Source of the DNA: a bacterium
GTDB lineage: Bacteria > Myxococcota_A > Bradymonadia > REDH01
Direction: 5' to 3'
Assembly (NCBI GenBank): GCA_030427825.1
Contig: JAUICO010000044.1
Coordinates: 1-36,686 of the forward strand
Length of the DNA: 36,686 nucleotides
Shown here piece by piece: positions 8,697-17,787 of the stretch. Both the position numbers and the translations under genes were made by a program. Each line of letters starts with the position of its first letter. Positions within the stretch are counted from its first letter, which is position 1. The notes beneath the pieces are model-generated. The model saw only the letters and a program-made list of their open reading frames with translations. It searched no databases and was not told the origin of the DNA.

Positions 8697-9814
8697 GTGT
8701 CATCCCCCGCAAGTGTTTCACGAATCTGTGCAAGCCGTTCCAGGTTCGCCTCGACGATGGCGTCGCCGGCTACGAACTCCTGCGCTGCGCGGAACGAAGC
8801 CTCGGCGGCGTCGTAGTCGCGAGCGAGGAGGGCATCGATGCCCTCTGCTTTCAACGCTTCAAAGTGCTGCATCGTCGGACTCAAGGGTTCCGGTTCCGGT
8901 TCCGGTTCCGGCGTGATGTCGCCCTGTGCGTGATCGAAGCTGTCGAAGGAAGGCGCCGAGCCGGCGCCATCTTCAGGGAACTCCGCCGCCGAGTGGGCGC
9001 GCAGCGTATCGGCGTGTCGACCTACAAGGACTCCGGTTCCTTCGACCGGGGTCGAGTTCGCCGCGATGCCCGCATCAAGGTCTGAGGCCGCGTCGGTGGC
9101 GACCGTGTCGAAGTCTGAGGCCCTCGTCTTGTCCGCCAGCGCCTGGTTGATAGCGTGCCGATATTCAGCGAGCTCCACCATGACGCTTTGTGGCTCGCCG
9201 AGGATGTTGCGTTCGCCCGGGTCCCCGCTGAGCTTCGATACCGTCGCGTTGGGCTGCGCCGCAAAGACCAGGCGTCGTAGCGCGGGCGGGCCGCTGCCAG
9301 CCTCATCCGTGGCGGACCAGATGATGCCGTCGTTCACAATCAGGTGGCCGACAGTGCCTTCCGTCGGCACGGTGATTCGGATCGATCGGCGGCTCCAACA
9401 GGCCAACTGGATGTAATCCAGGACCGAAAACGGTGGGGGCGCATCGATGGCGGTATCCCCGGACGTGTGCCGCCGGACCAGCTCCCGGAGAGTTTCGAGA
9501 GGTATGGGTTTCTCGTACGCTTCGATCATGGGCGACGGCGGCACATCGGCTCGATACCTCGCCATGTACGCAGACATGAAGACGATCGGCGCGGACATGC
9601 CCCGGTTTTCAAGGAAGGGCAGGATCTCGATGCCCGAGCCATCGGGTAGCTCGATGTCGGAGATGATCAGGTCCGGCGTCGCCTCGCGAAGCAGGGCGGT
9701 GGCGTCCGCAAAGGTACCCGCGCCCACAACCTCGACGCCGGGCATTCGCGCGAGACCACGCACGATCGCTGCACGCAGAACAGCTTCATCTTCGATAACG
9801 AGGACAAGAGACAT
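8693..9814 (-). CDS. response regulator: REC + DUF4388 (PATAN-like) + short TPR-like C-terminus
   Basis: The 373-residue product starts MSLVLVIEDE. I chose the ATG at 9814 because an upstream in-frame start would overlap the preceding gene and only adds a non-conserved Arg/Thr-rich leader. The receiver domain (1-120) has the acidic pair E8/D9, phospho-acceptor D53 in LIISDIELPDGSG, and K102 in YEKP. Residues about 130-235 (LDYIQLACWSRRSIRITV and GHLIVNDGIIWSA) match DUF4388/PATAN-type domains found after receivers in delta-proteobacterial regulators. A Glu/Pro linker with PE repeats leads to a helical segment (FEALKAEGIDALLARDYDAA) resembling one TPR. There is no DNA-binding domain, so output is probably protein-protein. 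It lies 14 bp downstream of the diiron protein gene and overlaps the next gene by 4 bp. Confidence 0.85.
   Translation of the reverse strand: MSLVLVIEDEAVLRAAIVRGLARMPGVEVVGAGTFADATALLREATPDLIISDIELPDGSGIEILPFLENRGMSAPIVFMSAYMARYRADVPPSPMIEAYEKPIPLETLRELVRRHTSGDTAIDAPPPFSVLDYIQLACWSRRSIRITVPTEGTVGHLIVNDGIIWSATDEAGSGPPALRRLVFAAQPNATVSKLSGDPGERNILGEPQSVMVELAEYRHAINQALADKTRASDFDTVATDAASDLDAGIAANSTPVEGTGVLVGRHADTLRAHSAAEFPEDGAGSAPSFDSFDHAQGDITPEPEPEPEPLSPTMQHFEALKAEGIDALLARDYDAAEASFRAAQEFVAGDAIVEANLERLAQIRETLAGDDT
8886..8909 (+). repeat. 6-bp tandem repeat encoding a Pro-Glu linker
   Basis: Four direct copies of GGTTCC lie within the minus-strand response-regulator gene and encode alternating Pro-Glu. 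The stretch forms a rigid linker before the C-terminal helical segment. It is a short, potentially slippage-prone array. Confidence 0.85.
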
Positions 9815-9828
9815 CGTAGGCGTTCCGG

Positions 9829-10587
9829 TCAGGCGGGCGGGAGTGCGAATTTCGGTGCGATCAGGTCCGGTCCGCACACCAGGTTTTCACACCAGTCGAT
9901 GAAGCGGTTGCAGATATCCGCTCCCTTGAAGACCGCTCCGTGTTGCGGGGCGATGATGTCGATATCGAGGCCGCGTGCCATCTGCGCCCATGCGCGCATG
10001 ACGGCGTTTCCGCCCATGTAGCGCTCATGGAATCCTCCCATGTATTGCATGTGCTCATCGAAGTCCGAGACGTAGATGTATCCCATGCCGAGAGATGCGC
10101 CGAGGTCGCCGGTGTAGAGGATTTTCGAGATGGGATCGTAGACTTGGAAGTTGCCGCAGCTGTGCATGAAGTGCGCCGGTACGACTGCAACCTTCGTGTC
10201 TCCGAGGGGCAGATACATGCCCTCGTCGGGAATACTCAGCAGCCGATCCTGCACGAGGTGATCGAGGCCGAAGTGGGGTACGAAGCGGGTCCACAGGCTG
10301 GAGCAATACGCGTCCGCGTCCGTGGTCATCAGCCAGCCGTTGCACGCGGCGACAATGTCCGGGTCCTGATGAGACAGGAAGATGTATCTGAGCTTTGAAC
10401 CTCTCAGCAGCGAGTTGGTGTCGGCGAGCGCCTTGGCGAAGACCTTGTGCCCGCCGGGGTCGAGAATCATCCCCTGACCATTGTTGATAATCAGGTGCTG
10501 GTTCGCCTGCACAGCCATCCCGTGCCCGTAGTCCTCCAGCAGGATGTTTCGATGTGTTCCGTTGTCGAAGAGTACTGTCTCTGCCAT
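9829..10587 (-). CDS. flavodiiron-type metallo-beta-lactamase protein without flavodoxin domain (ODP-like, candidate O2/NO sensor)
   Basis: This 252-residue soluble protein has the metallo-beta-lactamase fold of flavodiiron proteins. Candidate diiron ligands are H73-x-D75-x-D77 (SHQDPD, where hydrolases have HxHxDH), H142 in HFMHSCGNF, D161 in YTGDLGAS and H216 in APQHG. The HxE/DxD pattern and HSxGN are specific to the flavodiiron group rather than to hydrolytic lactamases. The flavodoxin half of classic NO/O2 reductases is missing, so without a partner electrons would not be delivered. Such stand-alone ODP proteins act as O2-binding sensors in some signalling systems. Its location between a kinase-roadblock pair and a response regulator supports a sensor role. 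A reductase with a separate electron donor is the alternative. Confidence 0.82.
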   Translation of the reverse strand: MAETVLFDNGTHRNILLEDYGHGMAVQANQHLIINNGQGMILDPGGHKVFAKALADTNSLLRGSKLRYIFLSHQDPDIVAACNGWLMTTDADAYCSSLWTRFVPHFGLDHLVQDRLLSIPDEGMYLPLGDTKVAVVPAHFMHSCGNFQVYDPISKILYTGDLGASLGMGYIYVSDFDEHMQYMGGFHERYMGGNAVMRAWAQMARGLDIDIIAPQHGAVFKGADICNRFIDWCENLVCGPDLIAPKFALPPA

Positions 10588-10649
10588 GTCTGCCTCGTCG
10601 TGTGTGTGGATGGTCCGGTACGTTGGATCGGTCGCCCTGCGCGTCTTGT

Positions 10650-11015
10650 TCAGAGCGTCTTCTTGATGTCAGTGACGGCACGACGCATGTCGAGGAAGAG
10701 CAGGCCCAGTTTCGCGCTGGCGCTCGCGGTGGCGAGGAGCAGCGTGCCGGGTGCTGCCTGCAGAAGCACGGCGTAGCCGTTCTTTCCGCGAACGAGCACC
10801 TCCTCTACGGAGCCGCGCTCAAGCTCCGTTGCGGCTCTGGTGCCGAGGCTGAGGAGGGCGGCGCTCATCCCGCCGATGCGGACCTCTTCGACGTGCTGCG
10901 GCAGCGCGCTGGCGATCATGAGACCATCGTCCGAGATGAGGGCGCAGGCCTCCACTTCCGGCGTGCCGGTCTGGAGGGTGCGGAGGATTTTATTGAGATT
11001 CTCGATGCGTGACAT
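10650..11015 (-). CDS. roadblock/LC7 domain protein (MglB-like)
   Basis: The protein has 121 residues starting MSRIENLNKIL. The ATG at 11015 is preceded by a strong Shine-Dalgarno (AGAAGGAGT, spacing about 5), which decides this start over an upstream in-frame one. The whole protein is one roadblock/LC7 domain: EACALISDDGLMIASALP, then RIGGMSAALLSLGTRAATELERG, then VLLQAAPGTLLLATASA. Bacterial roadblock proteins such as MglB regulate small Ras-like GTPases or serve as docking scaffolds. No GTPase gene (MglA-like G1 motif) is present in this operon. The start lies inside the 3' end of the kinase gene (26-bp overlap), tying their expression. Confidence 0.9.
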   Translation of the reverse strand: MSRIENLNKILRTLQTGTPEVEACALISDDGLMIASALPQHVEEVRIGGMSAALLSLGTRAATELERGSVEEVLVRGKNGYAVLLQAAPGTLLLATASASAKLGLLFLDMRRAVTDIKKTL

Positions 11016-12093
11016 GCGTACTCCTTCTGTCGTTGGGGTGGGGGGGGACTGGGATGGAGAGGGTGATTCGGGTGCCTGCACCGGGCGCCGTCTCGATGTC
11101 GAAGCGACCGTCGGCGGATTCGACGGAGCGACGCACAAGGGCGAGACCGATCCCGCTGCCGTGCTCCTTGGTAGAGAAGAAGAGCCGAGACGCCCGGTGA
11201 GCGATTTCGTCCGTCATTCCGGGACCGTCGTCGGACACACAGAGGTCGAGTCGTCGCCCGTCGAAGCCTGCTACGACCTCGATGCGGCTGCCCGGATCGC
11301 AGGCGTCGATCGAGTTGCGGACGAGGTTGAACACGATTCCGCGAATCACGGTGGTGTCGAAACAGAGTAGCGGCATGGCGTCGACCCGAGCCACGAGCTC
11401 GATCTGATTTTCGGCGGCGGATGCAGCGAGGGAGCGCGCCGCTTCTTCGATCGAAAGGTCGACGGCCGCCGCGCTCTGCGTGACGAGCGTGTGTCCGATA
11501 GACCCGATGCCCTGCAGAGTTGCCTGAATACGGCGGAGCTCGTGGAGCATGGAGTGCAGGTCCTCCTGCAGCTGCGTGCCCGGATGCTCTTCGATCAGGA
11601 GCTCCGTCATCGTGCGCACCGCCGCGAGGGGGTTACGCACTTCGTGCAGGACGCCGGGCAGGATCTCGCCGACGACGGCGATTCTCATCAGGCGGTCGCG
11701 CTCAGCGCTGGTAGCGACGTGTTCCGTGACATCCTGTGCGGTCAGGGTAAGAGCGGCGCCGGGGATTCCGGGCAGGTATCCCAGCCGACACTCAAGCTCG
11801 ATGTGCCGCGTGTCCGGCGGGGTTCCGATTTCAATGGTGCCACCCATCGGCTGATCGCGCACCGCGTCGACAGGGACGCCGAAGAGGTCACGAATGTTTG
11901 CGCCCAGCGCGCTCTCACGCTCAAGCCGGAGGGTCGTGAGCGCGCGCTGTGTGGCTGACAGAATCGTGCCGTTTGCTGCGCACACAATGAGCGACGCCGG
12001 CAGGCTGCTAAGCTGGTCGAGGGGCTGGAAAATACCCCCGACCGAACCCGCGATATGGTCGCCGGGTTCACCTATGACGTGCCACTCTCCCAC
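10990..12093 (-). CDS. soluble PAS-domain sensor histidine kinase
   Basis: The 367-residue kinase has no membrane segment, so it senses a cytoplasmic signal. An N-terminal PAS domain (about 28-128, LIVCAANGTILSATQRAL to LTLTAQDVTEH) precedes the dimerisation domain with phospho-accepting H150 in GVLHEVRNPLAAVR. The ATPase domain shows the N box (FNLVRNSIDA), G1 (DDGPGM), F box (RLFFSTK) and G2 (GSGIGLALV). All catalytic boxes look intact. It is the first gene of a five-gene minus-strand operon and its 3' end overlaps the roadblock gene. The response regulator at 8693-9814 is the obvious partner. The ligand is unknown; no heme or FAD motif is evident in the PAS domain by eye. Confidence 0.93.
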   Translation of the reverse strand: MGEWHVIGEPGDHIAGSVGGIFQPLDQLSSLPASLIVCAANGTILSATQRALTTLRLERESALGANIRDLFGVPVDAVRDQPMGGTIEIGTPPDTRHIELECRLGYLPGIPGAALTLTAQDVTEHVATSAERDRLMRIAVVGEILPGVLHEVRNPLAAVRTMTELLIEEHPGTQLQEDLHSMLHELRRIQATLQGIGSIGHTLVTQSAAAVDLSIEEAARSLAASAAENQIELVARVDAMPLLCFDTTVIRGIVFNLVRNSIDACDPGSRIEVVAGFDGRRLDLCVSDDGPGMTDEIAHRASRLFFSTKEHGSGIGLALVRRSVESADGRFDIETAPGAGTRITLSIPVPPHPNDRRSTHVTHRESQ

Positions 12094-12370
12094 GTCCTTC
12101 TCCGTGAAGGTGCGCGTTGTTGAAGCGATTTTGTTGCCGCTGCGATGTCAACCTCAGGCACGAGGCCTGAGCTCGTTGAATTGTAGACCGGGGCCGGAAC
12201 GGCATCAAGCGCGCGCCGACAGGCGAAGGGATCCTTCCGGCAGCTGCACGCCAACGGAATGTGTTGGACCCTTCGGACCGTGGTTGACGCGCAGTTCTCG
12301 TGTACGGAACAGCACGGTTTCAACCCCCCCACAGGATCACTATCGGTCATGGTTGAGGCGTCTTTAGTGG

Positions 12371-12394
12371 TCTTTTTTGTCTGTTGAAAAAAGA
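12371..12394. other. AT-rich perfect inverted repeat
   Basis: TCTTTTTT (12371-12378) and AAAAAAGA (12387-12394) are perfectly complementary around an 8-nt loop. The AT-rich island stands out in GC-rich DNA. It could be part of a promoter (UP element), a regulator site or a weak structure upstream of the kinase operon. Confidence 0.45.
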
Positions 12395-12455
12395 GCGCGG
12401 GGACACAACGAATACCCGTCATGGGGGCGGCTACAATCTGCAATTCGAACGCCTC

Positions 12456-12604
12456 GTGCAGGCCGGCAGGGCCGGCGGGCGACTCCTGCCGGCTGCACAA
12501 GAGGTGAGGGTGAGCCCGTCCTTCCCGCTCGAACGGGACGGGCTTCGGCGCGGCAGCCCCGCCGCGCTCGTACGGCGGTCAGCGGGCGAGATCCCAGCGG
12601 GATC
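12456..12604 (+). ncRNA. candidate structured RNA: four consecutive strong hairpins
   Basis: Four inverted repeats follow one another: 12456-12470 with 12485-12498 (14 bp, one bulged G), 12513-12521 with 12536-12544 (9 bp), 12548-12554 with 12561-12567 (7 bp, 6-nt loop) and 12590-12595 with 12599-12604 (6 bp, 3-nt loop). The arrangement sits 168 nt upstream of the thiolase start and could be a structured leader or an independent RNA. No known riboswitch class is recognised. Strand is not determined by the symmetry; plus is assumed because it would lead into the thiolase. Confidence 0.35.
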
Positions 12605-12771
12605 GCCGCGATTGCTGCACTGCGTCAGAAGTGATACGTGTTCTAGTTGTGCTCGTGGAAGTGCCTGTCATCGGCCTTTCCGAGCAGTTCTTTGCGGGCC
12701 CGGCGCGATCTGTGCCGGTGTCTCAGGTACACCTGTGCCGCTGAAGCAGTGGCTCGAATACGAGGGAAAGG

Positions 12772-13980
12772 ATGGCTGAGTGCTATGTATATGATGCGGT
12801 GCGTACGCCGCGTGGGAAGGGCCGCCGAGGCGGCGCTCTGCACACGACGACGCCGATCGAGCTGATGGGCAACGCGCTTCGTGCATTGAGCGGACGCAAC
12901 GAGCTCGACACCTCGCAGGTCGAGGACGTGATCTGGGGTGTCGTCGAGCCCGTATTGGAGCAGGGCTCCAATATTGCCCGTGTCGGTGTCCTTGCCGCCG
13001 GTTGGGACGAGAACGTGCCCGGCGTACAGATCAACCGCTACTGCTCATCCGGCCTCGTCGCGACGAACATGGCCGCTGCACAGGTGATGTCCGGAATGGC
13101 GGACCTGACCGTAAGCGGCGGCGTCGAGAGCATGAGTCGCGTGCCGATGGGAAGCTCCGGCGGCGCGTGGGCGATGGACCCGCAGGTGGCCATGCCCCTG
13201 TACTTCGTGCCGCAGGGCATCAGCGCTGACCTGATCGCGACGAAGTACGGCTACAGTCGCAACGACGTCGACTCGTATTCCGTCGAGAGCCAGAATCGAG
13301 CCGCGAAGGCCTGGGAAGAAGGGCGCTTCAACCGCTCGGTAGTTCCGGTCACAGACCAGAACGGCATGACGGTCCTGGACCGCGACGAGTACATGCGCCC
13401 GGGAACCAGCGTCGAGAGCCTCGGCAAGCTGCGTCCCGCGTTTGAGATGATGGGCAGGAACTACGGATTCGACGGGGTAGCGCTGCAGCGATACCCGGAG
13501 ATCGAGTCGATCGAGCACGTACACCACGCCGGGAACTCATCGGGCATCGTGGACGGTTCCGCCGCGATCCTGCTGGGGAGTAAGGAAGCCGGCGAGAAAC
13601 TGGGTCTGAAGCCGCGCGCCCGCATCGTCTCGTACGCCTCTGTGGGCACAGAACCCACCATCATGCTTACCGGGCCGAGCTTCGCGACCGAGAAGGCGCT
13701 GAAGATTGCCGGGATGTCGGCAGACGATATCGACGTCTACGAGGTCAACGAGGCCTTCGCCGCGGTCGTTCTCCGATTCATGGACGCGATGAACGTGGAC
13801 CACGCAAAGGTGAATCCAAACGGCGGCGCGATCGCGATGGGTCACCCGCTCGGTGCGACCGGCGCGATGCTGCTCGGTACGGCGCTCGATGAGCTGGAGC
13901 GCACCGGCAGGGGCACCGCTGCCATCACTTTGTGTGTGGGCGCCGGCATGGGTACGGCGACGGTGATTGAACGGGTTTGA
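12772..13980 (+). CDS. acetyl-CoA C-acyltransferase (3-ketoacyl-CoA thiolase)
   Basis: This 402-residue thiolase performs the last step of fatty-acid beta-oxidation, splitting 3-ketoacyl-CoA with CoA to acetyl-CoA and a shortened acyl-CoA. The nucleophile Cys91 sits in NRYCSSGL, the active-site His in [15 protein letters not shown] and the second Cys in [11 protein letters not shown]. The N-terminal [10 protein letters not shown] is also typical. Length matches the family (about 390-440). A purine-rich GAGGGAAAGG directly precedes the ATG. The hydratase/dehydrogenase partner follows 125 bp downstream, a layout like fadI-fadJ with the order thiolase first. The CSSGL variant (usually CASG or CGSG) is minor. 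Confidence 0.95.
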   Translation: MAECYVYDAVRTPRGKGRRGGALHTTTPIELMGNALRALSGRNELDTSQVEDVIWGVVEPVLEQGSNIARVGVLAAGWDENVPGVQINRYCSSGLVATNMAAAQVMSGMADLTVSGGVESMSRVPMGSSGGAWAMDPQVAMPLYFVPQGISADLIATKYGYSRNDVDSYSVESQNRAAKAWEEGRFNRSVVPVTDQNGMTVLDRDEYMRPGTSVESLGKLRPAFEMMGRNYGFDGVALQRYPEIESIEHVHHAGNSSGIVDGSAAILLGSKEAGEKLGLKPRARIVSYASVGTEPTIMLTGPSFATEKALKIAGMSADDIDVYEVNEAFAAVVLRFMDAMNVDHAKVNPNGGAIAMGHPLGATGAMLLGTALDELERTGRGTAAITLCVGAGMGTATVIERV

Positions 13981-13994
13981 TGACGGCGATCGCC

Positions 13995-14032
13995 GCGGCG
14001 CGAATCTCGCCGCCGGTGTGCCTCGTTGTTTG
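13995..14032 (+). terminator. possible weak terminator or attenuator between thiolase and fadJ-like gene
   Basis: GCGGCG (13995-14000) can pair with CGCCGC (14008-14013) and is followed by a T-rich but interrupted stretch. A 12-bp palindrome CGGCGATCGCCG (13984-13995) lies directly before it. The signal is weak; the two genes may still be cotranscribed. Confidence 0.25.
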
Positions 14033-14105
14033 CTTTCCCAATTTTGAATGGACCTGAATCTCCGGTGGCGTCTGCTCGCCTCCGCAATGCGAAGAGAATA
14101 GTTGT

Positions 14106-16247
14106 ATGATTGATATTCAAGTGGACGGTGACGGGATCGCAGTGTTGACCTTCGACATGCCCGATCGCGCGCAGAATGTGTTTAATCAGGGCTCGATCGA
14201 TGCAATCGCCGCGGCGGTCGAGAAGGTCGCTGCCGACGACGCCATCAAGGGCGCCGTCCTGACGAGTGGCAAGAAGGACTACGCAGCCGGCGCAGACCTT
14301 GAAATGATCGAGGCCATGACCCGAATGGGGCCGGACGTGGACGTTGCGGAGGCAACAAAGGGCTCTGGGGCCCTCGGCAACGTGTTTCGCCGACTCGAGA
14401 CCTGCGGCAAACCCTTTGTCGCCGCCATGCCGGGTACCGCGCTGGGCGGCGGCTTCGAGATGGCGCTTGCCTGTCACTATCGTATCGCCGCCGACAACCC
14501 GCGTGCAAAGTTTGGATTGCCGGAGTCGCAGCTCGGGCTGCTTCCCGGCGCGGGCGGGACGCAACGACTGCCGCGCATGATCGGCATGCAGGCCGCCATT
14601 CCGCTACTGCTCGAGGGCAAGCAGCTCAGCGCGGAGAAGGCGCTGAAAGCAGGCCTCATCGACAAGGTTGTTCCTGCTGATTCGCTGATCGCTGAGGCCA
14701 AAGCCTGGCTCAAGACCGAACCGGCGGCGGCGAAGCCCTGGGATGTGAAAGGCTTCAAGGTCCCCGGCGGCGCGCCCAACACGCCTGCAGGCAAGCAACT
14801 CTTCATGGCGACGAATGCCATGGTGCACGAGAAAACCTATGGGAACTTTCCTGCCTCACGGGCAATTCTCTCGTGTCTGTATGAAGGCCTGATCGTCGAC
14901 ATGGACGGTGGCCTGAAGGTCGAAGCCCGCTACTTCACGCAGCTGATGCTGGACCCTGTCGCCGGCAACATGGTGCGTACGCTCTTTCTCGGCGTACAGG
15001 CAGCCAACAAGCTGCACCGTCGTCCCGAGGGCGTTCCGAAGTCAAAGGTCAAGAAGCTGGGGATGCTCGGCGCCGGACTTATGGGCGCGGGAATCGCTTA
15101 CGTATCTGCATCCGTCGGCATCGAAGTTGTCTTGATCGATGTCAGCCAGGAGGGCGCGGACAAGGGCAAGGACTACTCGCGCAAACTCTGCGACAAGATG
15201 ATTTCGCGGGGACGCATGAGCGAGGAGAAGGCGCAGGCGCTACTCGACCGCATCACGCCCACGACCGACTACTCCAAACTTGAAGGAGCGGATTTCGTTG
15301 TTGAGGCAGTGTTTGAAGACCGTGACATCAAGGCGAAAGTCACTCAGCAGGCAGAAGCTGTCATTCTGAAGGACGCGGTGTTTGGTTCAAACACCTCGAC
15401 GCTTCCGATTACCGGCCTTGCCGAGGCGTCGTCGCGGCCGGAGAACTTCATTGGAATCCATTACTTCTCTCCGGTCGAGAAGATGGCGCTCGTCGAAGTG
15501 ATCGTCGGTGAAAAGACCACCGATGAGACGCTGGCCCGCACGCTCGACTACATTCAGCAGATCCGAAAGACTCCGATCGTCGTCAACGACAGCCGCGGTT
15601 TTTACACGAGCCGCGTGTTCGGCACCTTCATCAACGAAGGCATGGCAATGTTGAACGACGGGGTGCCGGCAGCCGCTATCGAAAACGTCGCCAAACAAAC
15701 GGGTATGCCGATGGCGCCCCTCGCGCTGAGTGACGACCTGAGCCTTGAGCTCTTTGAGCACGTGCGACAGCAGAACAAGACGGACCTCGGCGAGAACTAC
15801 GTCCCGAACGTGAGTGACCCGACCGTTCAGAAGATGCTGGCGGCGAAGCGAACCGGCCGCCGCGGCGGGGCCGGCTTCTACGACTACTCCGAAGAAGGAA
15901 AGCGTGTCGCACTGTGGAGCGGACTGCGCGAGATGTTCCCCGCGGAGTCGAGCAAAGAGGTCGACATTCAGGAGCTGCGTGATCGCTACCTTTACGTCCA
16001 GGCGATTGAGACTGCTCGCTGCGTAGAAGAGGGCGTGATCGAGTCCGCCATCGACACGGACGTCGGCTCTATCCTCGGGTGGGGCTTTGCTCCCTGGACC
16101 GGCGGCCCGCTCTCGTACATCGACATGATCGGAGCAGCGAAGTTCGTGGAACGGGCAGATTACCTGGCTGACTCCTTCGGCGAGCGCTTCCGAGTGCCTC
16201 AGCTGTTGCGCGATATGGCAGCAAAGGGCGAGCGCTTTCACAGCTGA
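14106..16247 (+). CDS. fadJ: bifunctional enoyl-CoA hydratase / 3-hydroxyacyl-CoA dehydrogenase (FadJ/FadB-like)
   Basis: This 713-residue protein is the trifunctional-alpha type enzyme of beta-oxidation (E. coli FadJ is 714 residues). The crotonase domain (1-300) has the oxyanion-hole segments AAGADLEM and [19 protein letters not shown], plus [22 protein letters not shown], which carries the catalytic Glu pattern. The NAD-binding domain begins near residue 318 with [16 protein letters not shown]. The dehydrogenase His lies in [17 protein letters not shown], and the C-terminal domain closes with [14 protein letters not shown]. Both activities look intact. It probably forms a complex with the thiolase encoded upstream and acts in the cytosol. 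FadB versus FadJ assignment cannot be settled from sequence reading. Confidence 0.93.
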   Translation: MIDIQVDGDGIAVLTFDMPDRAQNVFNQGSIDAIAAAVEKVAADDAIKGAVLTSGKKDYAAGADLEMIEAMTRMGPDVDVAEATKGSGALGNVFRRLETCGKPFVAAMPGTALGGGFEMALACHYRIAADNPRAKFGLPESQLGLLPGAGGTQRLPRMIGMQAAIPLLLEGKQLSAEKALKAGLIDKVVPADSLIAEAKAWLKTEPAAAKPWDVKGFKVPGGAPNTPAGKQLFMATNAMVHEKTYGNFPASRAILSCLYEGLIVDMDGGLKVEARYFTQLMLDPVAGNMVRTLFLGVQAANKLHRRPEGVPKSKVKKLGMLGAGLMGAGIAYVSASVGIEVVLIDVSQEGADKGKDYSRKLCDKMISRGRMSEEKAQALLDRITPTTDYSKLEGADFVVEAVFEDRDIKAKVTQQAEAVILKDAVFGSNTSTLPITGLAEASSRPENFIGIHYFSPVEKMALVEVIVGEKTTDETLARTLDYIQQIRKTPIVVNDSRGFYTSRVFGTFINEGMAMLNDGVPAAAIENVAKQTGMPMAPLALSDDLSLELFEHVRQQNKTDLGENYVPNVSDPTVQKMLAAKRTGRRGGAGFYDYSEEGKRVALWSGLREMFPAESSKEVDIQELRDRYLYVQAIETARCVEEGVIESAIDTDVGSILGWGFAPWTGGPLSYIDMIGAAKFVERADYLADSFGERFRVPQLLRDMAAKGERFHS

Positions 16248-16484
16248 CGGAGGCGAAGATTCACCCTCACACACGCCGTCTGAGGATGAGCGGGCTGTGG
16301 GTAGAAGTGGCGTTTGCGGTCGATTTCGCCTGCAGGCGCCATCTCTCGTTACAGGCCCGGCGTTTTGCTCAGCGTTGGCTCCCGGCCGGCAGTAGGAATC
16401 GGATTGACCGGCCAGTTTCTCGGGGTTAGCGAACCCGCAGCCGAGCCAGCCCGGCTTGGCGATGACGACTACACCAGAGGGACC

Positions 16485-17540
16485 ATGGCGTTTCAGGAAA
16501 TCGAAGAACTGTTGGGTGATGAGGCACAGTCGCTGTTGGAGCACACCTGCACCACAGTGCCGGCGTCACAGCTGCACCAGCCCGGCGCTGATTTTGTCAG
16601 CAGAGTCTTCATCCAGTCGGATCGCAAAGCGCAGGTTCTCGTCAACCTGCAGCGCATCCTGGGCCACGGCCGCCTGGCCAACACCGGGTACGTGTCCATC
16701 CTCCCTGTGGACCAGGGCATTGAGCACACGGGCGGCGCTTCGTTTGCACCAAACCCGGCGTACTTTGACCCCTCAAACATCTGCGAGCTGGCAATCGAAG
16801 GCGGCTGCAACGCAGTGGCGACGACCTACGGTGTCCTGGCCTCTGTCGCGCGCACCTACGCTCACCGAATCCCCCTCATTCTCAAGTTCAATCATAACGA
16901 GCTGCTGACCTACCCGGCGAAGTTTGACCAGGTTGCGTTCGCGCAGATTGAGCAGGCCTTCGAGATGGGCTGTGCTGCGGTCGGTGCGACCATCTACTTT
17001 GGCAGTGACCAGTCTTCGCGGCAGATTCAGGAGGTCTCTGCTGCGTTTGAGCGCGCTCATGAGCTCGGCATGGCGACAATCCTCTGGTGCTACCTGCGCA
17101 ATTCAGACTTCAAGAAGGACGGCACGGACTATCACGTCGCCGCGGACACCACCGGCCAGGCAATTCACCTGGGCGCGACGATCGGCGCCGACATCGTGAA
17201 GCAGAAACTGCCCGAGAACAATGGCGGCTTTCCGGCGATCGGCTTCGCCAAGTCGCACCCGAAGATGTACTCAGACCTGTGCACGGACCACCCGATTGAC
17301 CTCGTGCGGTACCAGGTCGCAAATGCGTACATGGGGCGCATCGGCCTCATCAACTCCGGCGGCGCGTCCGGCGAAAACGACTTCGCGCAGGCGGTTCGTA
17401 CCGCGGTAGTGAACAAGCGCGGCGGCGGAATGGGCCTGATCTCGGGGCGTAAGGCATTCCAGCGCCCGCTCAAAGATGGCGTCCGCCTTCTGAACCTCAT
17501 TCAGGACGTGTATCTCGCGAAGGAGATTACGATCGCCTGA
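16485..17540 (+). CDS. fbaB: class I fructose-bisphosphate aldolase (FbaB/DhnA family)
   Basis: The 351-residue product starts [10 protein letters not shown]. The ATG at 16485 has AGAGGGA 3-9 nt upstream and gives exactly the size of E. coli FbaB (350), whereas the open frame upstream to 16314 looks non-coding. Motifs are [13 protein letters not shown], the [11 protein letters not shown] strand carrying a lysine, the QKLPENNGG phosphate-side loop and INSGGASG near the end. It forms or cleaves fructose-1,6-bisphosphate through a lysine Schiff base, in glycolysis or gluconeogenesis. Placed after beta-oxidation genes, it may serve gluconeogenesis from lipid, though this is only a guess. The 237 bp before it contain no other gene that I can support. 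Confidence 0.93.
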   Translation: MAFQEIEELLGDEAQSLLEHTCTTVPASQLHQPGADFVSRVFIQSDRKAQVLVNLQRILGHGRLANTGYVSILPVDQGIEHTGGASFAPNPAYFDPSNICELAIEGGCNAVATTYGVLASVARTYAHRIPLILKFNHNELLTYPAKFDQVAFAQIEQAFEMGCAAVGATIYFGSDQSSRQIQEVSAAFERAHELGMATILWCYLRNSDFKKDGTDYHVAADTTGQAIHLGATIGADIVKQKLPENNGGFPAIGFAKSHPKMYSDLCTDHPIDLVRYQVANAYMGRIGLINSGGASGENDFAQAVRTAVVNKRGGGMGLISGRKAFQRPLKDGVRLLNLIQDVYLAKEITIA

Positions 17541-17568
17541 TTGGCGACCAGGCGCCGGTACATTTCGT

Positions 17569-17596
17569 TGACAGCTATAGGCATGTGCCATATTGC
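17569..17596 (+). promoter_or_regulatory. sigma70-type promoter for tRNA-Leu
   Basis: A perfect -35 hexamer TTGACA (17569-17574) is followed after 16 nt by a weaker -10, TATTGC. The tRNA begins 14 nt after it, a suitable distance for a tRNA promoter. Confidence 0.5.
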
Positions 17597-17609
17597 GTCT
17601 GCCCCGTTT

Positions 17610-17693
17610 GCGCGGGTGGTGGAACTGGTAGACACGCAGGATTCAGATTCCTGTGCCCGTTTGGGTGTGAGGGTTCGACTCCCTCCTCGCGCA
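17610..17693 (+). tRNA. tRNA-Leu (anticodon CAG)
   Basis: An 84-nt class II tRNA. The acceptor stem pairs GCGCGGG (17610-17616) with CTCGCGC (17686-17692) with one G-U pair and discriminator A. The anticodon stem CAGGA/TCCTG holds loop TTCAGAT, anticodon CAG, which reads CUG. A variable arm (GCCC/GGGT) identifies a Leu-type long arm. The T arm GAGGG/CCCTC encloses TTCGACT. CCA is not encoded. Confidence 0.96.
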
Positions 17694-17787
17694 CTGCTGA
17701 CTATGCGCAGCACCGCTGAATAAGCGGAGAATCCGGGCAGCATCGATGTTGGTGCGAACCGTCCGGTACGACCAGATAAAGGTAGGT

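Larger units (their letters stand above)
12094..12771 (+). other. 678-bp divergent intergenic region with several inverted repeats
   Basis: The region separates the minus-strand signalling operon from the plus-strand thiolase. I see no convincing gene: the ORFs here have Arg/Ser/Pro-rich shadow composition. It holds a 7-bp inverted repeat at 12153-12171, an AT-rich hairpin at 12371-12394 and a cluster of GC-rich hairpins at 12456-12604. Promoters for both directions must lie here, but I cannot assign clear -35/-10 boxes. Confidence 0.7.

Noticed and set aside
9829..10587. Metallo-beta-lactamase protein as an antibiotic hydrolase or glyoxalase II
   Set aside because: The metal motif is HxDxD rather than HxHxDH, and HSxGN is typical of the flavodiiron branch, so a hydrolase is unlikely.
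12072..12500. Minus-strand ORF upstream of the histidine kinase as an extra first gene
   Set aside because: It overlaps the kinase start, has no recognisable domain and covers the inverted repeats; its composition looks non-coding.
16314..16484. Upstream extension of the aldolase reading frame
   Set aside because: ATG 16485 has a good Shine-Dalgarno and gives the usual family length; the 57 extra residues resemble no aldolase segment.
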